NCBI GenBank assembly: GCA_029224185.1
Contig: CM055207.1
Location: 16,584,544-16,648,543 of the forward strand
From: Karalla daura
Lineage: Eukaryota > Chordata > Actinopteri > Chaetodontiformes > Leiognathidae
Length of the DNA stretch: 64,000 nucleotides
Direction: 5' to 3'
Position 1 is the first letter of the stretch, and every line of letters starts with the position of its first letter. Positions 1 to 13,600 of the stretch are shown in pieces. The notes below the pieces were generated by a model. That model saw nothing but the letters and a program-made list of their open reading frames with translations. It did not search any database and was not told the origin of the DNA. The position numbers and the translations under genes were made by a program.

Positions 1-3000
1 TTCACTGACATAGTTCACTAAAGCATTGATCTTTGAACACTGTTTAAAACAAAAAATGTCTCATTCTGACATATTTGATTTTATTAAAAACAACACTCAA
101 GCTGTAGAGCAAAATCAGTTCTATAATCCAAATTTTGAACCCCAGTCTCCATTGATGAATCATTGTGTTGTAAATTGTTCAATGTGACACAGAACATGGC
201 TATTACTGTACTTCATAGTTCCGCTATGGTGAAAAGACTGCTATGAACTGGTTGCCCTGCAACAGAAAAGTCTGTGGAGGATCCCTGCATTTTTTTACAG
301 TTCACCCTAAGGGGGAAATACATGTTTGTCCTCATGGCAACACATCCAGTAGTTGTTGAAATATTTCAGTCTGGGCTGAAGCTTGACCGCCCCGCTGACA
401 GATAGACTGACAGGCATGTGAAGGCATCTCTAGAGCCTGGGCCAAAAATGAAATAACTCTGAATCTGAAATAAACCAGGGCAGAAAGACACTTGAGATAA
501 GGCCGAGTGTGTTTATCACAACACTTCAGACTGTGTTTTTTATTTCACTTCAAGAGCAGTTTGTCATTTCAGTAAAAGCAGCCGCTGCCTCCGACGCCTC
601 TCTGGTTAGCACTCGATACCCACGAACAAAAGGAGGCCCTTGACTACGTACGTACTGAAGGTGAGAGCGGAGCGGGCTGGAGGCAAAGGAACATGACTGA
701 CGGGCCTGAGACTCTGGTCACGAAATCAAAGATCAACAGTGTCATGTTCTAGGTCCCAAGATAAGCCCCGGCACTAATTTAGACCCAGAGTCGCCCGAAG
801 CCAAAGGGGGTCAACTGTGTTCTGCTGGCATGCGATGTCACACGACACCCACTGTTTGTCAGGGTGCCCCCAACCATGAGTGGCAAGAAACAGGTTTGGC
901 CGACTGATGGTGGACTCCTGTGCTCATCGCCCTGGGTGCTGTCGCTGTGCTGGCCGCGTAAACCTAGAGCTCTGCTCAAACGCAGCCATGGCTGACAGCG
1001 CTGTGAGATCACCGCTGGCACCAGAACAATGGCCAAATACGCGACGCTGGTAAAAGCAGACCTCAGGAAGGGGGGCGGGGGGGGGGGCGAACCGATGATG
1101 CCTTGAGATGGATGTAAAGTCACATCAACAAGCCGTCGACTGGACGTGTCTGACACTGAGCGACGGGCCGGGTTGTTTTCGTCTGTCCGTGCGCCAACAT
1201 TAAGAACACGCGCTTCGAGTGGCCGCGGCGGTGCTAAGACGTGGACCCAGAGTCTCAGTCGTGTCGTAAAAATAGAGCGCTACGCAGACGCTATCGCTTC
1301 TGAAAACAAGCCTTCGGGAGGTTTATGGATGTTGTCTTTAAACCGGATAAGTCTTAGCACTATATGTAAAAATACTGACAACGGATAAGCTTTTTGGGTC
1401 ACACAGTGCGTGAGTCGGATGCTTTGCTGCCTCAGAGTAAGAAGGTGCCTGGTTGGAATCTCAGACGGAGCAAGGCCCATATTGTTTGCACGTTCTCATC
1501 TTGTTGTTTTCCCCTGCAGTTGGAAACTATGCATATCGTGGTCAGTAAGTGAGTCTGAATTGCGTTCGAAATTTAATTGATTGATTTTTGCCGTGAGAAT
1601 ACCTCTAGCACTGGTGACAACTGCAGCTACTGAAATGGTATCTTCCCACACTTCTCTACTCTTGGGCTCTTGCCCACAAATGATGAGGTGGAGCCCTCCG
1701 GGTGTAATTTTCAGCTTTAGTTATACTCCTTTCTTTTTAATGAGATGCATTTAGTGATTTTCGGTCTTTAGTTCGATAATGTAAACTGTTAATGAATACA
1801 TCCTTGGGTGAGTTTTGAACAAGTCCTAAACCTTACTATTTAACAACCATATGCACATATATAGTTGTAACACAAGGTATTTTCGGGCGTATCGTGCAGT
1901 CTCAACAAAAGCAATCTGAGATTTAACTCGGAATTGTGATGTACAGTCACACACATTCAATACATTCAGCATTTTAGGGGAAAAAATCGACCTATTTAAA
2001 GCAGAACAAGATGCAACATAGATCTTTATGCTTACAAAACTAAAGAGCTTCTCGCCGCGTGCAACCAGCAGATGTCACCATCAACACAGCTTCGGCTGGT
2101 GGATGCCAGCCTGGAGTCTGAGCTTCAGGCGGTTAACTTCCATGCTTTCAAAATAGCGCAGTTAAAATGGTGCATAAACTAATAAAAAGGCATCTAACTT
2201 ACACCTTATGTTCACACTGGTTAGGGGCAAACAGAGACGGTGCTTCGCACTGAGCAGCTGTGATGTAACTGACTCTTTGTGATGATGATGATTCACCATC
2301 TGCAATGTGCAATGTATGGATGGTGGTGGGCTGAGTAACTGTGGTTTCAGGTTTGCATAGAGCACAGTTATCGTTCTGTCCAGCTGGTTAAGGATCTTGT
2401 GTTTTTTTGGATTTCGTTTCAACTTAATGGTCAGTTTGGAGGCTGTAGTAGTTTGTGGTGGTGCTGTGGTATTGTTGTATTTTATTTACCCAGACTAAAT
2501 CGACTTAACCGATGTCAGTGGTTGCTGCATCCTCAGACTGAAACACAACCAAACAGGATATTAAGAGTCAAGATACATAATAAATGTTTGTGTTGTTCAT
2601 TTTCAGCACTTTACACTTATTATTTAAAGTTACTGTTAAAAAGCCAAACTTGTTCAGTAAATCTATAGAGAAAGGCATCCATGCCTCATTTGTCTCCTCC
2701 GTCTGTCAGCGAGTTTTGCTGTTGAAAGTCTGATCTTAAATATACCTGGTCGTTCACATGTGAGCGCTCCTCGGCCTGCTGGCACTGGGGCTTGTCCAGC
2801 CTGTGGATGAGCGGGATGTGACAGGAATGACACTGCCGGGGCAGCTCTCCCCAATGGGAGAGGTGGACTTGTGACCCAGGCAGGCTTGGATGATAGCCCC
2901 GCTGGAAAAGGCTGACGCAGGGAGTCCATTATTGCCCCTGGAGGAAGCTGAGGATTAGAACACCAAAGAATTTCAATAAAAGAAGTGTCTGTTTGGGGGT

Positions 3001-3451
3001 CGGGGAGGGGCAGAAGGATGGTGGTGATGGTGAGGTGGTGGAGGTGGTGGGATGAGGGGTGGGGGGGGTGGGGGGTCCCCTCATTGTCCCAACAGTGATT
3101 GAGAGCAAGAGGAGGGGAGTGGGACGGCATTGTGTTCGCAGCTCCTCTGAAGAAGGTGGTTATTAGGGGGGATGGCTGAGGAGGGGTGAGGGACGGGGAG
3201 GCTGTTGACTCTTCATCTTGTGTGAACAAAGTCTCTGGCACATAGCCCTCTTCTGTCCCTCTGTCCTGGACCCCCTTGTTTACGAGTGCCATGAATCCTG
3301 TCCCTCTCGGCGGGGACCCCCACCAACTCCAACCTGCACCGCCGCACATTGTGGGGCTTAAGTGCCCTTTAATTAGGCCGCCTCAGCGTCCGGCTGAAGA
3401 CCGCTGAGGGTTTAGTCTCTTCCCTGTGAGACCTTGCTGAGCGCCTCACAC

Positions 3452-3479
3452 TCACACACACACACACACACACACACAC
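3452..3479. repeat. (CA)n microsatellite
   Basis: An uninterrupted CA dinucleotide run lies upstream of wnt3. Confidence 0.9.
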
Positions 3480-3856
3480 CGGCAGAGCTTCCCTCACACA
3501 GAGGGTGGATGAAGTGTTTGCGGCTCTAATGAAAAAGGTTTATTTGGGGGAAGAGCTCTTGTCGTCTTTGTCCCCCATCTCAAAAAGTGGTGACAAAAGG
3601 CGCTGATATTATCTCGAACACTCTGCCATTTCCAGGACCCATTAGCAAGGACTCTGAGGTGAGGCTTCCAAAACTCCCCAACGCCAAGTCATGACAGTCG
3701 ACACCATGCACTTCCTGTACAGACAGAGCACGCCGCGCACCACTTTATTACAACTATCTTGTACTAATTAATGAAGTGGTTGCTTCGCAGATAGTGGCAA
3801 AGGAAAATCTGATTTGAGGTCATGAAATTCGAATGGGCGATCTCCATTTTGCACAT

Positions 3857-3916
3857 TATGTAGAGGAGTGCGCATTCATGCAAAACTATGTAAAGGAGCG
3901 TGAATTCACATAAAAT
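3857..3916 (+). repeat. two-copy 30-bp tandem duplication
   Basis: Units 3857-3886 and 3887-3916 both begin TATGTA and share AGGAG, ATTCA and a closing AAAA, so they are diverged copies of one 30-bp unit. Function unknown. Confidence 0.6.
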
Positions 3917-5649
3917 CAGCCATCATCGACATACGGAGCCAAACACATGTACGGCTTTGTCATTGTGATGGAGCACATTTCATTATCATAACCGCAAAAA
4001 GGAAAAAAAAAAAAAAGACAGGATCCGGTGCAAAGAGGGGGAAGTGGGCGAGAGACATTGGGAATTTGTTCAACTGCCTCTGCAAAATGAGTAATTTCTG
4101 GATGCCCCATTGTGTGAAGAGCTTACAGGGCGAGGGCTCTGAAAGGGAGAGGCAAAGGAAGGATATAAACATGGGAGCAAGTAGAATAAAGTGAAGGATG
4201 GAGGGAATGGGAGGCAGAGAAGAATGATGAAAAGAAGTTTGTGAAGGGAGCAGGGCGGGATTGGGCGTGTTCAGAAACTTTTTTGCTACAGCCCAGTGTG
4301 TGTAGATACCCTCCTAATCCTGGTTTTATTGGCTGCCTGTGTCCAGCCATGCTGGTCGGATTGAGTGGGGAGGGTAGAGGGGTGGTGGTGGTGGTGTTTG
4401 GGGGGGGCGAACACATGTCCTTCTTTGTAGTAATACGCTGATTAGGCCTGAGAAAGAGCCGGACCTGGTTACAGCTTTTCTCAGGTCACCGTAGAAACCG
4501 GCCCGGTAGGGGACTTCAGTGTGCGCCCCCTCCCTCCCTCCCTCCCTCACCCTCACCCTCACCCTCCCCAGCACCTACCAACGCAGAAGACACGCAGAGG
4601 TCTGTGCAAAGCTGCCGGGTCACAGTTCGGCCCAGGATCGGGCTCCAGTGTTCTTGACCCTAATCGCTGTTGCCCCTCCAGACAGTTCGAAATGCACTTG
4701 TGGCTTCGACCTGGGAAACATGGTTTCAATGTTGTTCAGATACCGACCGCAGACTGATTCCTCTGCCTGTGCTCATAATTTAGACCGCTGTCACATTCCC
4801 CCCATCCAGTCCTGGCCCTACACACTGTCTATAGCTCCGACAGCGCAACCGTCATCCAGTTCCCAGAGCTGAGCTCGGCACATTGCTGACGGTGCCGTAA
4901 CGCAAAACAATATTCGTGATCGAAAACAGACCTGCCTCATTGTCAGCACCGCCGTGACATACCCCGTCTTGACTTGAGGCATTGAAAAATCATCTTTATT
5001 GGGAGACTGTTGAAGACTCCCCACCACGGCTGGCTGGAGAGCAGGCCTCATGCGAGCCTCACAAAGATATCTATCAATTATTGTCACATTTAGAGGCTCC
5101 CAGGAGCCCCCCCCCACCACTACCCCAGGGCCCCCTCCTCTCAAACAGGGCGGTAGGTCGAGTGCCGCTCAGTCACTGCCTGTTTCCCCTACCTTCTTTG
5201 TCATGGCGGAATAAAACAGAAGGGCCGGGTAAAGGGGGGCACCGCGGTACTGACCTCCAGACTGTGGTCAGTGGGCTCCCGCTCTGCGGTGGGCAACCCA
5301 GCCTCCTCTCTGCAGAGTGCACGCTCCCAGCCCCTGCTGAGCGACCCTCCAGCCCCCCTCGCCCCGGAGGCTCCGCAGCAGGAAGACCACCGGCCCCACG
5401 GCAACGGGCATCACAGGCAAACACAACCGAGACATTTTGCTCGAGAACAAATACTGCTGGTCCATTTAAAAGTTCCCAACCGGTGCTCAAGTGCTCGGTA
5501 TGGCCAAAGTGCCACACAGAAATTGGTCCACTGGCACCATTGTCATTCATTTTTTTGGGGGGTGGCTTTAATATTAAATCAGGATGAAATCAATAAAACA
5601 TCTCTCGCTTTGTCATTGAACCTATTCTGACCTTTCTTACTTGGAAACA

Positions 5650-6000
5650 GATCTCCCAAAGGCTGGTTTCCATATGGCTCCGCACACTCAATCTGTTGTG
5701 AAATCTATCATGTAATCCATCTGGTCTAATGACTTGTGAATGTATTTTTAATAAGTTTTAACTCACGTTCTTAAATCGCGGGTTCAGACAGGCAGTCAAA
5801 TCTGCCTCACTGGTGTGTTTGGATAAGGTGGAGCATTGTTTGTGGCAGGGGTAGGTGTCATCAGCCTGCACCCCTTTGTCTTCCTATTTGCATGTTTAAA
5901 CACTGACTGCATTAGCTCCCACCAGTTGGGCATTATGGCTAATGATATGTTACGCGCTAATCAAATCAGCCAGATAATGCACCTCAAGATGTGACTATTT
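5650..6000. promoter_or_regulatory. candidate conserved non-coding element upstream of wnt3
   Basis: This is a complex, repeat-free, AT-balanced stretch in an otherwise microsatellite-rich flank. It carries several homeodomain-type cores (TAATGA at about 5939, CTAATCAAATCA at about 5957, GATAATGCA at about 5973). The call rests on composition and motif density only; conservation was not tested. Confidence 0.25.
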
Positions 6001-6299
6001 TCTTTCATCATTTATATTATATGTGTGATTTTGATTATCTGCCGTGGAAAAAAGGGGAAATTAATCTCACCAGTGAAAACCTTTGGTCTCTTAAAGCAGG
6101 GCTTAAACCGGTTAAAATAGCCATTTAACAGACTTGAATTTTCAGCTATTTTTTGTAACATTTTCGTGACATTTAAACCGGTAACCCCCTGCGCTGCCTC
6201 CTTCAGATGTTTTCTGCGGCGGTCTTTGGTGGCGCGCTCAACCCACTGACAATCCCCCCGAGACAAAAGTCTTAACTGGATTTGTTTGATCTCGGCCAG

Positions 6300-7561
6300 G
6301 TATCTTGTTTGCATTCACCCCGATCAGCTTCCTTGCCTTGCGAATCGAAATGCGTGGTTACTCCAGGCTACGTCCATCGCAAGTGTCCCACCCTCCTCCT
6401 TCGCTCTCTATCTCTCTCCCTCGCCCCCGCCCCCCCCCCCCCCGGCCCGCGGCTGCTCGCCCCGCAGCCCATCAGAATGACAATGGTATTGATGTAAAAT
6501 GTGTCGCCTTTGGGCCGCTGAAGCATATAACCCCTGCATGCCTGGCCCAGCCACCACCACGCTTTATGGCTTTATTGTGGTCCCCTTTTATGTCCTCCCC
6601 TGGTGGGGTGGGTGGACACCTATTTAGGACACTCACTGTATATGTCTCGGCGTGAGAGGGTTGCGCATTATTGCGCGCGTTTGACGTGTGCGCTCGCGCT
6701 GCGCTTGCGTGTATATCCGGATCGATTCGTCAGGGCGCAGGCACCCCCCCCCCCACACACACACACACACACCCACACCCCACACCCCCCAAAAAAAATA
6801 GAAGTGTCGGCGTGGATGTCAGCGACCGTGGAACGGCGCTCTGCTACAGCGACGCTGGCCCGCGTCCCTCCACCTTCCTCCAGCCACTTTGGGGGAATGA
6901 TTTGTTTCAGTGATCCGGGACGAGACAAGTTGAGTAACAACTCTACTCTACCTTTTTTCGCGTGTCCCTCCCTCTACCTCCCTCTCTCTTATTTCCCTCC
7001 CTCCCTCTTTTCACTCTTTCCTTTCTTTTCCACATTACCAGGGGGTGGCGTGTGATTGACAGATGGGAACGAATAATAATTTTTTTTTTTTTCGTAACCT
7101 AAGGCCATCTTCTGTGATTGGCTTGCCAGCTGACATCTCCAAACCTCATTCCCCCCGCCCCCCCCCCTCCCCTCCACCTCTCCCCCCCTTTAATATTGGG
7201 CCTGTGGATGAGGCATCCTGAGGGAGAAAAAAGTAGAGAGAGAGAGAAAAAGATATCTACCTTAGGGAAGAACCTCAGAGAGAGGGAGGGAAGGAGAGGA
7301 CGGGTAGGAGCGTGTGTGCATGTGTGTAAGAGACACTTATTCTCTTAACTACTAGGAGACAGACACACTTTCCTGGCCCGACTCAAAGAAGGGGGGAAAA
7401 CAGGAGGAAGATTTTTTTTTTTCAATATCATTTTAATCTTCCCCCTCATTCAACAATCAAGCTGCCCCAGAGCTTCTCTTCCTGGAAACTCTTCTTCATT
7501 GCCTGCTGGAACTTCTATGTATTGATCCATTTACCCTCTCACACACTGCAAGGCTTACCTC
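6300..7561 (+). promoter_or_regulatory. wnt3: wnt3 promoter and 5' UTR
   Basis: The stretch ends at the wnt3 start codon. It contains a decamer TGATTGACAG (7053-7062), which is the composite PBX/MEIS site, an overlapping CAGATGG E-box, and an inverted CCAAT box (GATTGG, 7116-7121). From about 7200 it becomes purine-rich (AGAGAG) like a 5' UTR. The transcription start cannot be fixed from sequence; I place it roughly at 7150-7250. A CA repeat (about 6752-6780) and poly-C/poly-T runs occur within it. Confidence 0.5.
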
Positions 7562-7641
7562 ATGGATTTGTATCTGATTGGATATTTGATGTGTGTGTGG
7601 TTGTCCAGCTCACGGGTGCTTGGAGGCTATCCCATCTGGTG
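7562..7641 (+). CDS. wnt3: wnt3 exon 1 (start, signal peptide)
   Basis: The ATG opens a hydrophobic leader and runs to YPIWW with the last Trp split TG|G at donor GTGAGT. The 80-nt length matches the human exon, which fixes this start. Confidence 0.93.
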
Positions 7642-10600
7642 GTGAGTACAAATCCACAGTTTCAGCATCAGACCCTATAGCCGCACGGAGAGAGGGAGGC
7701 TTTTTGGTCAAATGATCATTTCTGAGAGGGCAGAATGTGCACTTTCAGTTGACTGCGTGGAAAAATGTTCTTCGGCCCAGTCCAAAGAATCTTAACCTCA
7801 AATACTAGTGTAACGGAAAAGGCTCGCCGTTCTTTCCCCCTCTACTCTCATGTCCATTTATCACATTTGGAGTGTGTTGTGATGCAAAGAGGATGAATTT
7901 TTAATTTTTTAAAATTTTTTTTTCAGCTTAAGGCTTTTTGCACACTTCTTCTGTGAATTTAAGAACAAATGCGTTAGCGAGCGGTTGCCGTGTAGATGCG
8001 GATTGTCAACAGCACTGTGGGGACTTGTGAAGCCCTTCCACACAGCGGCGGAAGACAGTGAGATCTTTCATTATTACATAAATTGTGGATATCGCTCAAG
8101 GACAATGACAACACTGATGTTTCTCATGAGAGCTCAACAAAGCCTCCAATAGGCTCCTGTTCCAAAATCATAATCAATTTCTCCCCTGAAATAAAACCAT
8201 ATAATTTTAGGAGTGCCCGAGGACGTCCAGCCATCGTGACTTATAAGATCCGCGTCATTTTGTTTTGTCGGCTATTGTGTGTCACTGTTCTACATTCAGG
8301 CCGCCGGCCCCCAAACATGCCGTGAACTGAATCTGAATTGTTTTGGGTTCATTTTGCTGGATGGGTGACATGCGCCCAACGCTGAGCTGCTCGCCGCCGA
8401 CAACGTCGCGCACGGTTTCAGAAAATATGACACATTTTGTGGTCCGCCATGGGCATCAGTTGCAATTAAGTGAATCTTTTCTAGCGGGGGAAAGAGAAAC
8501 AGTTAAGCATGTCGTTTTGCTTCACCCCCCTCCACCACGGATTTGTCAGGAGACAATATGTTTAGGTGCCGCAGGGTTTTATTCTTTGTTAAATTATCCC
8601 AGATCGCTTTTGGCACCAGCAACTGAAATGTAGAGGTTTATCTCATTACAAATTCAGCTACATGCAGCTGACCTCATGCCTCCTGGTCCCCTTTTGTAAC
8701 ATAAAGCTTCTATTTTGGAGATATTTACGTAGGCGTATGACAAAGCTCTTTTGGCTCGCGACACAATACTTGTCAGAGCTACTGCACTTTTAGTAGCCCA
8801 ACTAGCATGTGGTCCCAGCGAAGTGCTGTCCAAACCGCGAGCATCTTCTGGTTTCGTTTACAGAGCAGGCAGCTGCCAAGCACACAGGCCACAGGGCTGA
8901 AGTGTTAATGGCAGAGAGGACTTTACACCCACTCCTGGCTGCGCGAGAACCACCAGACATCACTGACAAAGAGCCCCGGATTCCCTCTCCGCGAATTACC
9001 TGCAGCTGTCCTGTTCAAGAGGCTTACATGACACCGGTGTAATGTTCGAACCCCTAACAATGCGCGCCACCTTTGATTCGAGTAACAAATTTTGAAGTGC
9101 GGGCCGGGGTCGGAGGGGCGCGTGGGGGGGGGGTTTACTCGGAGGGTGAAACGGAGGATGAAAAAGGCCGGCCGTAGCTCCAGGTGGCTGGACGGGCTGC
9201 TGAGGAATGGGTGTCGAGCCGCGCTGTCAGTGGCATCGCCCCGCGGTGTCGAGCACGTCCAAAGGGGAGACGAAACGAGGCGGCGCGGCGAGCATGAGGG
9301 TGCCGAGTTTCAGCCAGGGCCCGGGCGGGCTCCGCTCAGTTCCTGTCTCAGGGGTGAGGACTTGGTCATAAATTCTCCAGCCGAGGTGGGATGGGTCGGA
9401 GGGGAAGGAGCACTTTGGAGTGCTTCATGCCTGGCAGCCTTGCTTTTACAGGACGGGGTGTTGAAAACAAAACAGAGCATAAATAACTCCTCTGATATGC
9501 ACATATGCGTGGCGGTGGACGAGGCGCAGCGGGGAGAGGGAGGCGCAGCAAGCTAATGGGGTGGGTTCGGAGGGGCGAGACGGGAGCGGCAAATTGCCCC
9601 CTTGAAATGCAAGAATGTTGTTGAAACAGAGGTTTGGTGCGACAACAACAAAAAAAAACAACCAAACAAAAAAATGGCCCAAATCGAGGCCGGAGAAAGA
9701 TTCACGACAGCTCGGGGCTACGCGTGATGGCCGCGCAAAATCCACAGGTCCTGTCCAAGTGTCTGACCGCAGCGTCCTCGCTGTGCGGTTTGGGAGTGAA
9801 AAAGACGCCCGTCCTTGGACGGCGCTCCAGTTTCACCCCTTAACCTCACCGCTGAAACGCGCTATCAGACGCGGGTTTTTAAGAGGGGTCGTGGCGCTCT
9901 AGTGCCGCGGCGCTGGCCAGAGAGCGCGTCCTGTGTTCTTTGCATAAGCAGCGCCGCTCGCAAGTGTGCGATGACAGTCACTCTCGGGGAGGAATTACCC
10001 CCGCGCAATCCGTGCCAAGCGCCAGCCATCCGGCATCGGCCGCGATTATCGGTTTAACTCTGTCATATCACACGGCACAGCCACAAGGCGCCTAAATCCA
10101 GTAACTGTTATTCTCCTAATCCTCTGTTATCATCGCTCCTGTTCAAGCGGCAGCAGACATTGTGGGCTCCATGTAAATTTCTTTGGTGCTCACTGCAATT
10201 TCAAGCAGGGCCATCTCGTATGGACCCGGCACACCTTTCCAGTGCCGGAGATTTACATTGCCGTAGCACTCTCCATGGCAGAATGCTCTTGTCTCCTCAG
10301 AAACTGCTCTCAGGAGTTTAATAACAATGGCCAGCAAGCAGTTTTTCATCCTTTGCTTTCCTTTACCTTCCTTGTATTGTAATTCATCTGCAACCAAGGG
10401 AAAACTGTCGTTACTGGTTAATTTTGGTCAACGATGCTGAGAGCCCACTCATAGCTAAAATGCAAAAGATAGAAAACAAGAAATATTGATTTTAAGTTTT
10501 TTTTCTTGATGCCATTAAAAAGTTAAGATCTGGGAATGGTAGAAGCTTTCAGCGATTTGATTTCAACACTCTTTGCTTGAATAGTTCAGCATACCCAGGC

Positions 10601-13600
10601 CTGAATATGACTTTCTGTGTAAATTGGCTGGTTTTAGCACCGGCAGCCTCACTGAAACCAGTGGCACAACTTGGGGGTAGATCTCATGCAAACTTAACCA
10701 AACTTCCCAGTCTCCACACAGCCCGTTCCAGTTCAACCTGAGCGGCTTAAATGGGCTCGAGAGTCTATCTCTGGGTCTCAGGAATGTCATTATCTGGCTG
10801 TGACCCCCCACCTCCCATCTTCAATCCAATCTTCAACCCCAAAACCCCTACCACTGGCCAAAGGATCACTTAAATGATTCTTGCTGCGGGAAAATCCCCT
10901 GTCTGCCGCCCTTGTGTGAAAAGATCAAGGATGTTTGGGTATTATTCTCAATAGTGCGGTGGAAGGTGGAGAAAAGAGCAGGAAGGTCCAGAAGAATGTC
11001 ATTCATAAGAAACTTTAGGGTTCCATTATGAATGGATGAGGGCTGCTGTAGGCAATTTGGGACTAAAGCCCTTGAGAAATGTCTCCACAGGGAGCGACAT
11101 CCACAGAGATGCAGTGAGTTTACTCAAAAACATGTTTGACTCTGGGACGTGTTCAAAAACTACCAAGGTCTCGGCCCCAATAAAACAACTCAATTTTATG
11201 TTTATGGAGCCCTGTTCACTGCAAAAATGTCACACTTTTAACACTTTCCCAGTAGAGCAAGTGTAACCCTCCAGTTTGATGTGCAGAGAACCAGTATTTT
11301 TTGCATGACTTGGCAACTCGGGATTAATGTGGCAACACCGGTCAATGAGCTGATCGGAAACACTTTCGGAAATTTGGTGACTCAGATGAGTTTGAAGCCA
11401 TGTTAACACCACAAAGAGCGGTGCCAGTCACACAATGACCAAAGACCGGGCACGTCAGGAGGAGCCCACGTATGCAACGTATCCAGCACATTACTCAGAA
11501 AACGCGCAAAGACTCAGCGAAGAGGCACGCAGGATGACACAATGCGGGCAGACCCGAGCAAGGTGAGAGGTTCAAAGGAGAGTGGTATTTCAAAGCAGCA
11601 AAGGCGAGTCCTAATCTTCACCCACCATCAAAGGACGCGCAGTGTGCTCTTGTAGGAAATGACAAGTCCCGAAAGTCCCCCGGTGCACCGCTATTAGCTG
11701 CACTAAAACACAGGTCGGGTCGGCTCCTCAAAGGGAAAACAGTGACGGCCAGGGGCAAGGAGATCATTAGGGGACACGTGCGTAGGAACAAACGCACGAT
11801 ATTTAAAGACTTCATTACCCGGCTGATCTCACCTGCACGGCTTGTTTCAGATGTTAATGACGGGTAGCGAGCCACTTCTCTGACACACAGGGTCAGTCAC
11901 GGAGCACTCGTCACACCTGTGCAGCCCGGGCTCCACCTGAACCCTCGGGTGACCGACCGGGTCAAGCAAACCACTGATTGACGCGGAACGAAAAAAGAGT
12001 CAGTGTTGCGTATTTACCCTGTCAGATCCAGGATCAAGGCTAGTGAGCGGGGTTTTTAAACCATCGTGGTCAAGTGAAGGCTGAGTTTTGTTTTTTCTAC
12101 TAAGTCATGCATAAAGCACTATGTGTAAGAGGTATTTCTTAGGACAGAATGAATGGAACAGTCCAGATTTGAGAGCGTTTGAAGCATTGAAATTAAGTAA
12201 AGCGGGCACTAGGTAGTAATGCCTCCGTCTCAGATGTCCAACCCACTCCTAACTCCCACAATGCAGTTTTTCATTCCTGCTCAAATCGAGCACGCATGAG
12301 AAAGTCAACAGCAATTAAGCTTTTAATTACTTTTAAGGACACTATGCAGTGTTTGGATATTCCACGTGGAGATTCCAGACATACATTTAAAGATTTCGGG
12401 CGATCCGTTGCGAGTTATGATTTGCATAGGATGCATTAGCGCCGACAATTGAGGCAGCGGTGCCAACAGGCTGCGCCCGACGAGCGGGGGCCAAGGGAAC
12501 AAAGCGCTGTTTGAGTTGCGCTCCATTCACGCCGTCTCAGCCCTCATTCAGACAAGCGCTGCCCTTTCAAGACGGCCCAGGCCCCTCTGTGTCCACCTAC
12601 AGCCAGCGCTGATGCGCCATCAGTCTCGGCGGCTCCGATGCGCTCCCTGACAGGCAGGTTCACAAGTTTACAAGCCGCTCCGTCGCCCGCTTCACCCCCG
12701 CGCATACGTGACTGCAGGGGCTCGTCGTCCCGACCGCACTCACTTTGCAGAGAGAGAGCGCGAGAGGGATGGGAGGGAGGCGAAGGAGGTAGAGAGAGAG
12801 AACAGGTTTGAACATTTTTCAGGGGTCCTGTCATTTTTTATCTGATCAGCCAGGAGCTGTTGGACTACAAATCAAAAGTGTGCCAAAGTAAAAGGGAAGA
12901 CAACAAAACACAGACAGGAGCGTTGCATTCCAGCCTCCACCAGGAAAAAGTCCCATCCTCGGGCAAAGCCAGCAACTTTCCTTGGCCCACTTACTCTCTT
13001 TTACACGTCTTTATCTCTCAGAGGACTTTGCGGTGGGATTTATAAGTGAAATTCTGATGGCAGAGCTTTCAATGCACATCTCTGCCAGGGCCTCATTTAG
13101 AAACATCATGTCCTCCGGGCAAATCTGACAAGTTGAGCTGCGGCGTCAACATATAGAGGTAAATTAGAGGTAGATTAGAGTTTAATGCAAACAGCGTTCC
13201 TGCAGTGAGTGTAACTGCAGAGGCCTTTCCTGGAGCCTGGTTCTCACAGAGCACTCTTGGGACTCAGCACTTCAGGCATAAACCCAGCATAAGCTAACAT
13301 TAATTTGTCTGTAATGAAATAAGTTAACTTGTTCAGACACGGCTAAGAACGACTGGCACCCATCGTACCACTTTGGTAAATACATTGAAATACAATAGCA
13401 TTTTTATCAAAATGTGAAGCCAGTATCAAATCTGTTTGCAAAGGCTGAGTCCTTTCAAATTACTTATTGACGGTATTTAGTAGAAGCTTTAAGCCATTAC
13501 AAGTAACAGAAAATGTAATAAAGGTCATATTTAATAAGCAACCCCAAGTGTTTTGTATCCTGCTCTTGGCCAATAAAAGAGTGGAAATAAAAGATTTGAT

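Larger units (their letters stand above)
1..6299. other. wnt3 upstream non-coding region
   Basis: I see no gene here. Open frames are short, lack family resemblance and lack splice-consistent extensions. The region holds a G run (about 1073-1088), a CA repeat (3452-3479), a two-copy 30-bp duplication (3857-3916) and a stretch at 5650-6000 that is free of simple repeats and rich in TAAT/ATTA cores, which may be regulatory. Its role as wnt3 upstream DNA is inferred from position only. Confidence 0.6.

Noticed and set aside
2663..3349. 228-codon minus-strand frame upstream of wnt3
   Set aside because: Proline/serine-rich, low complexity, no recognisable domain or splice context.
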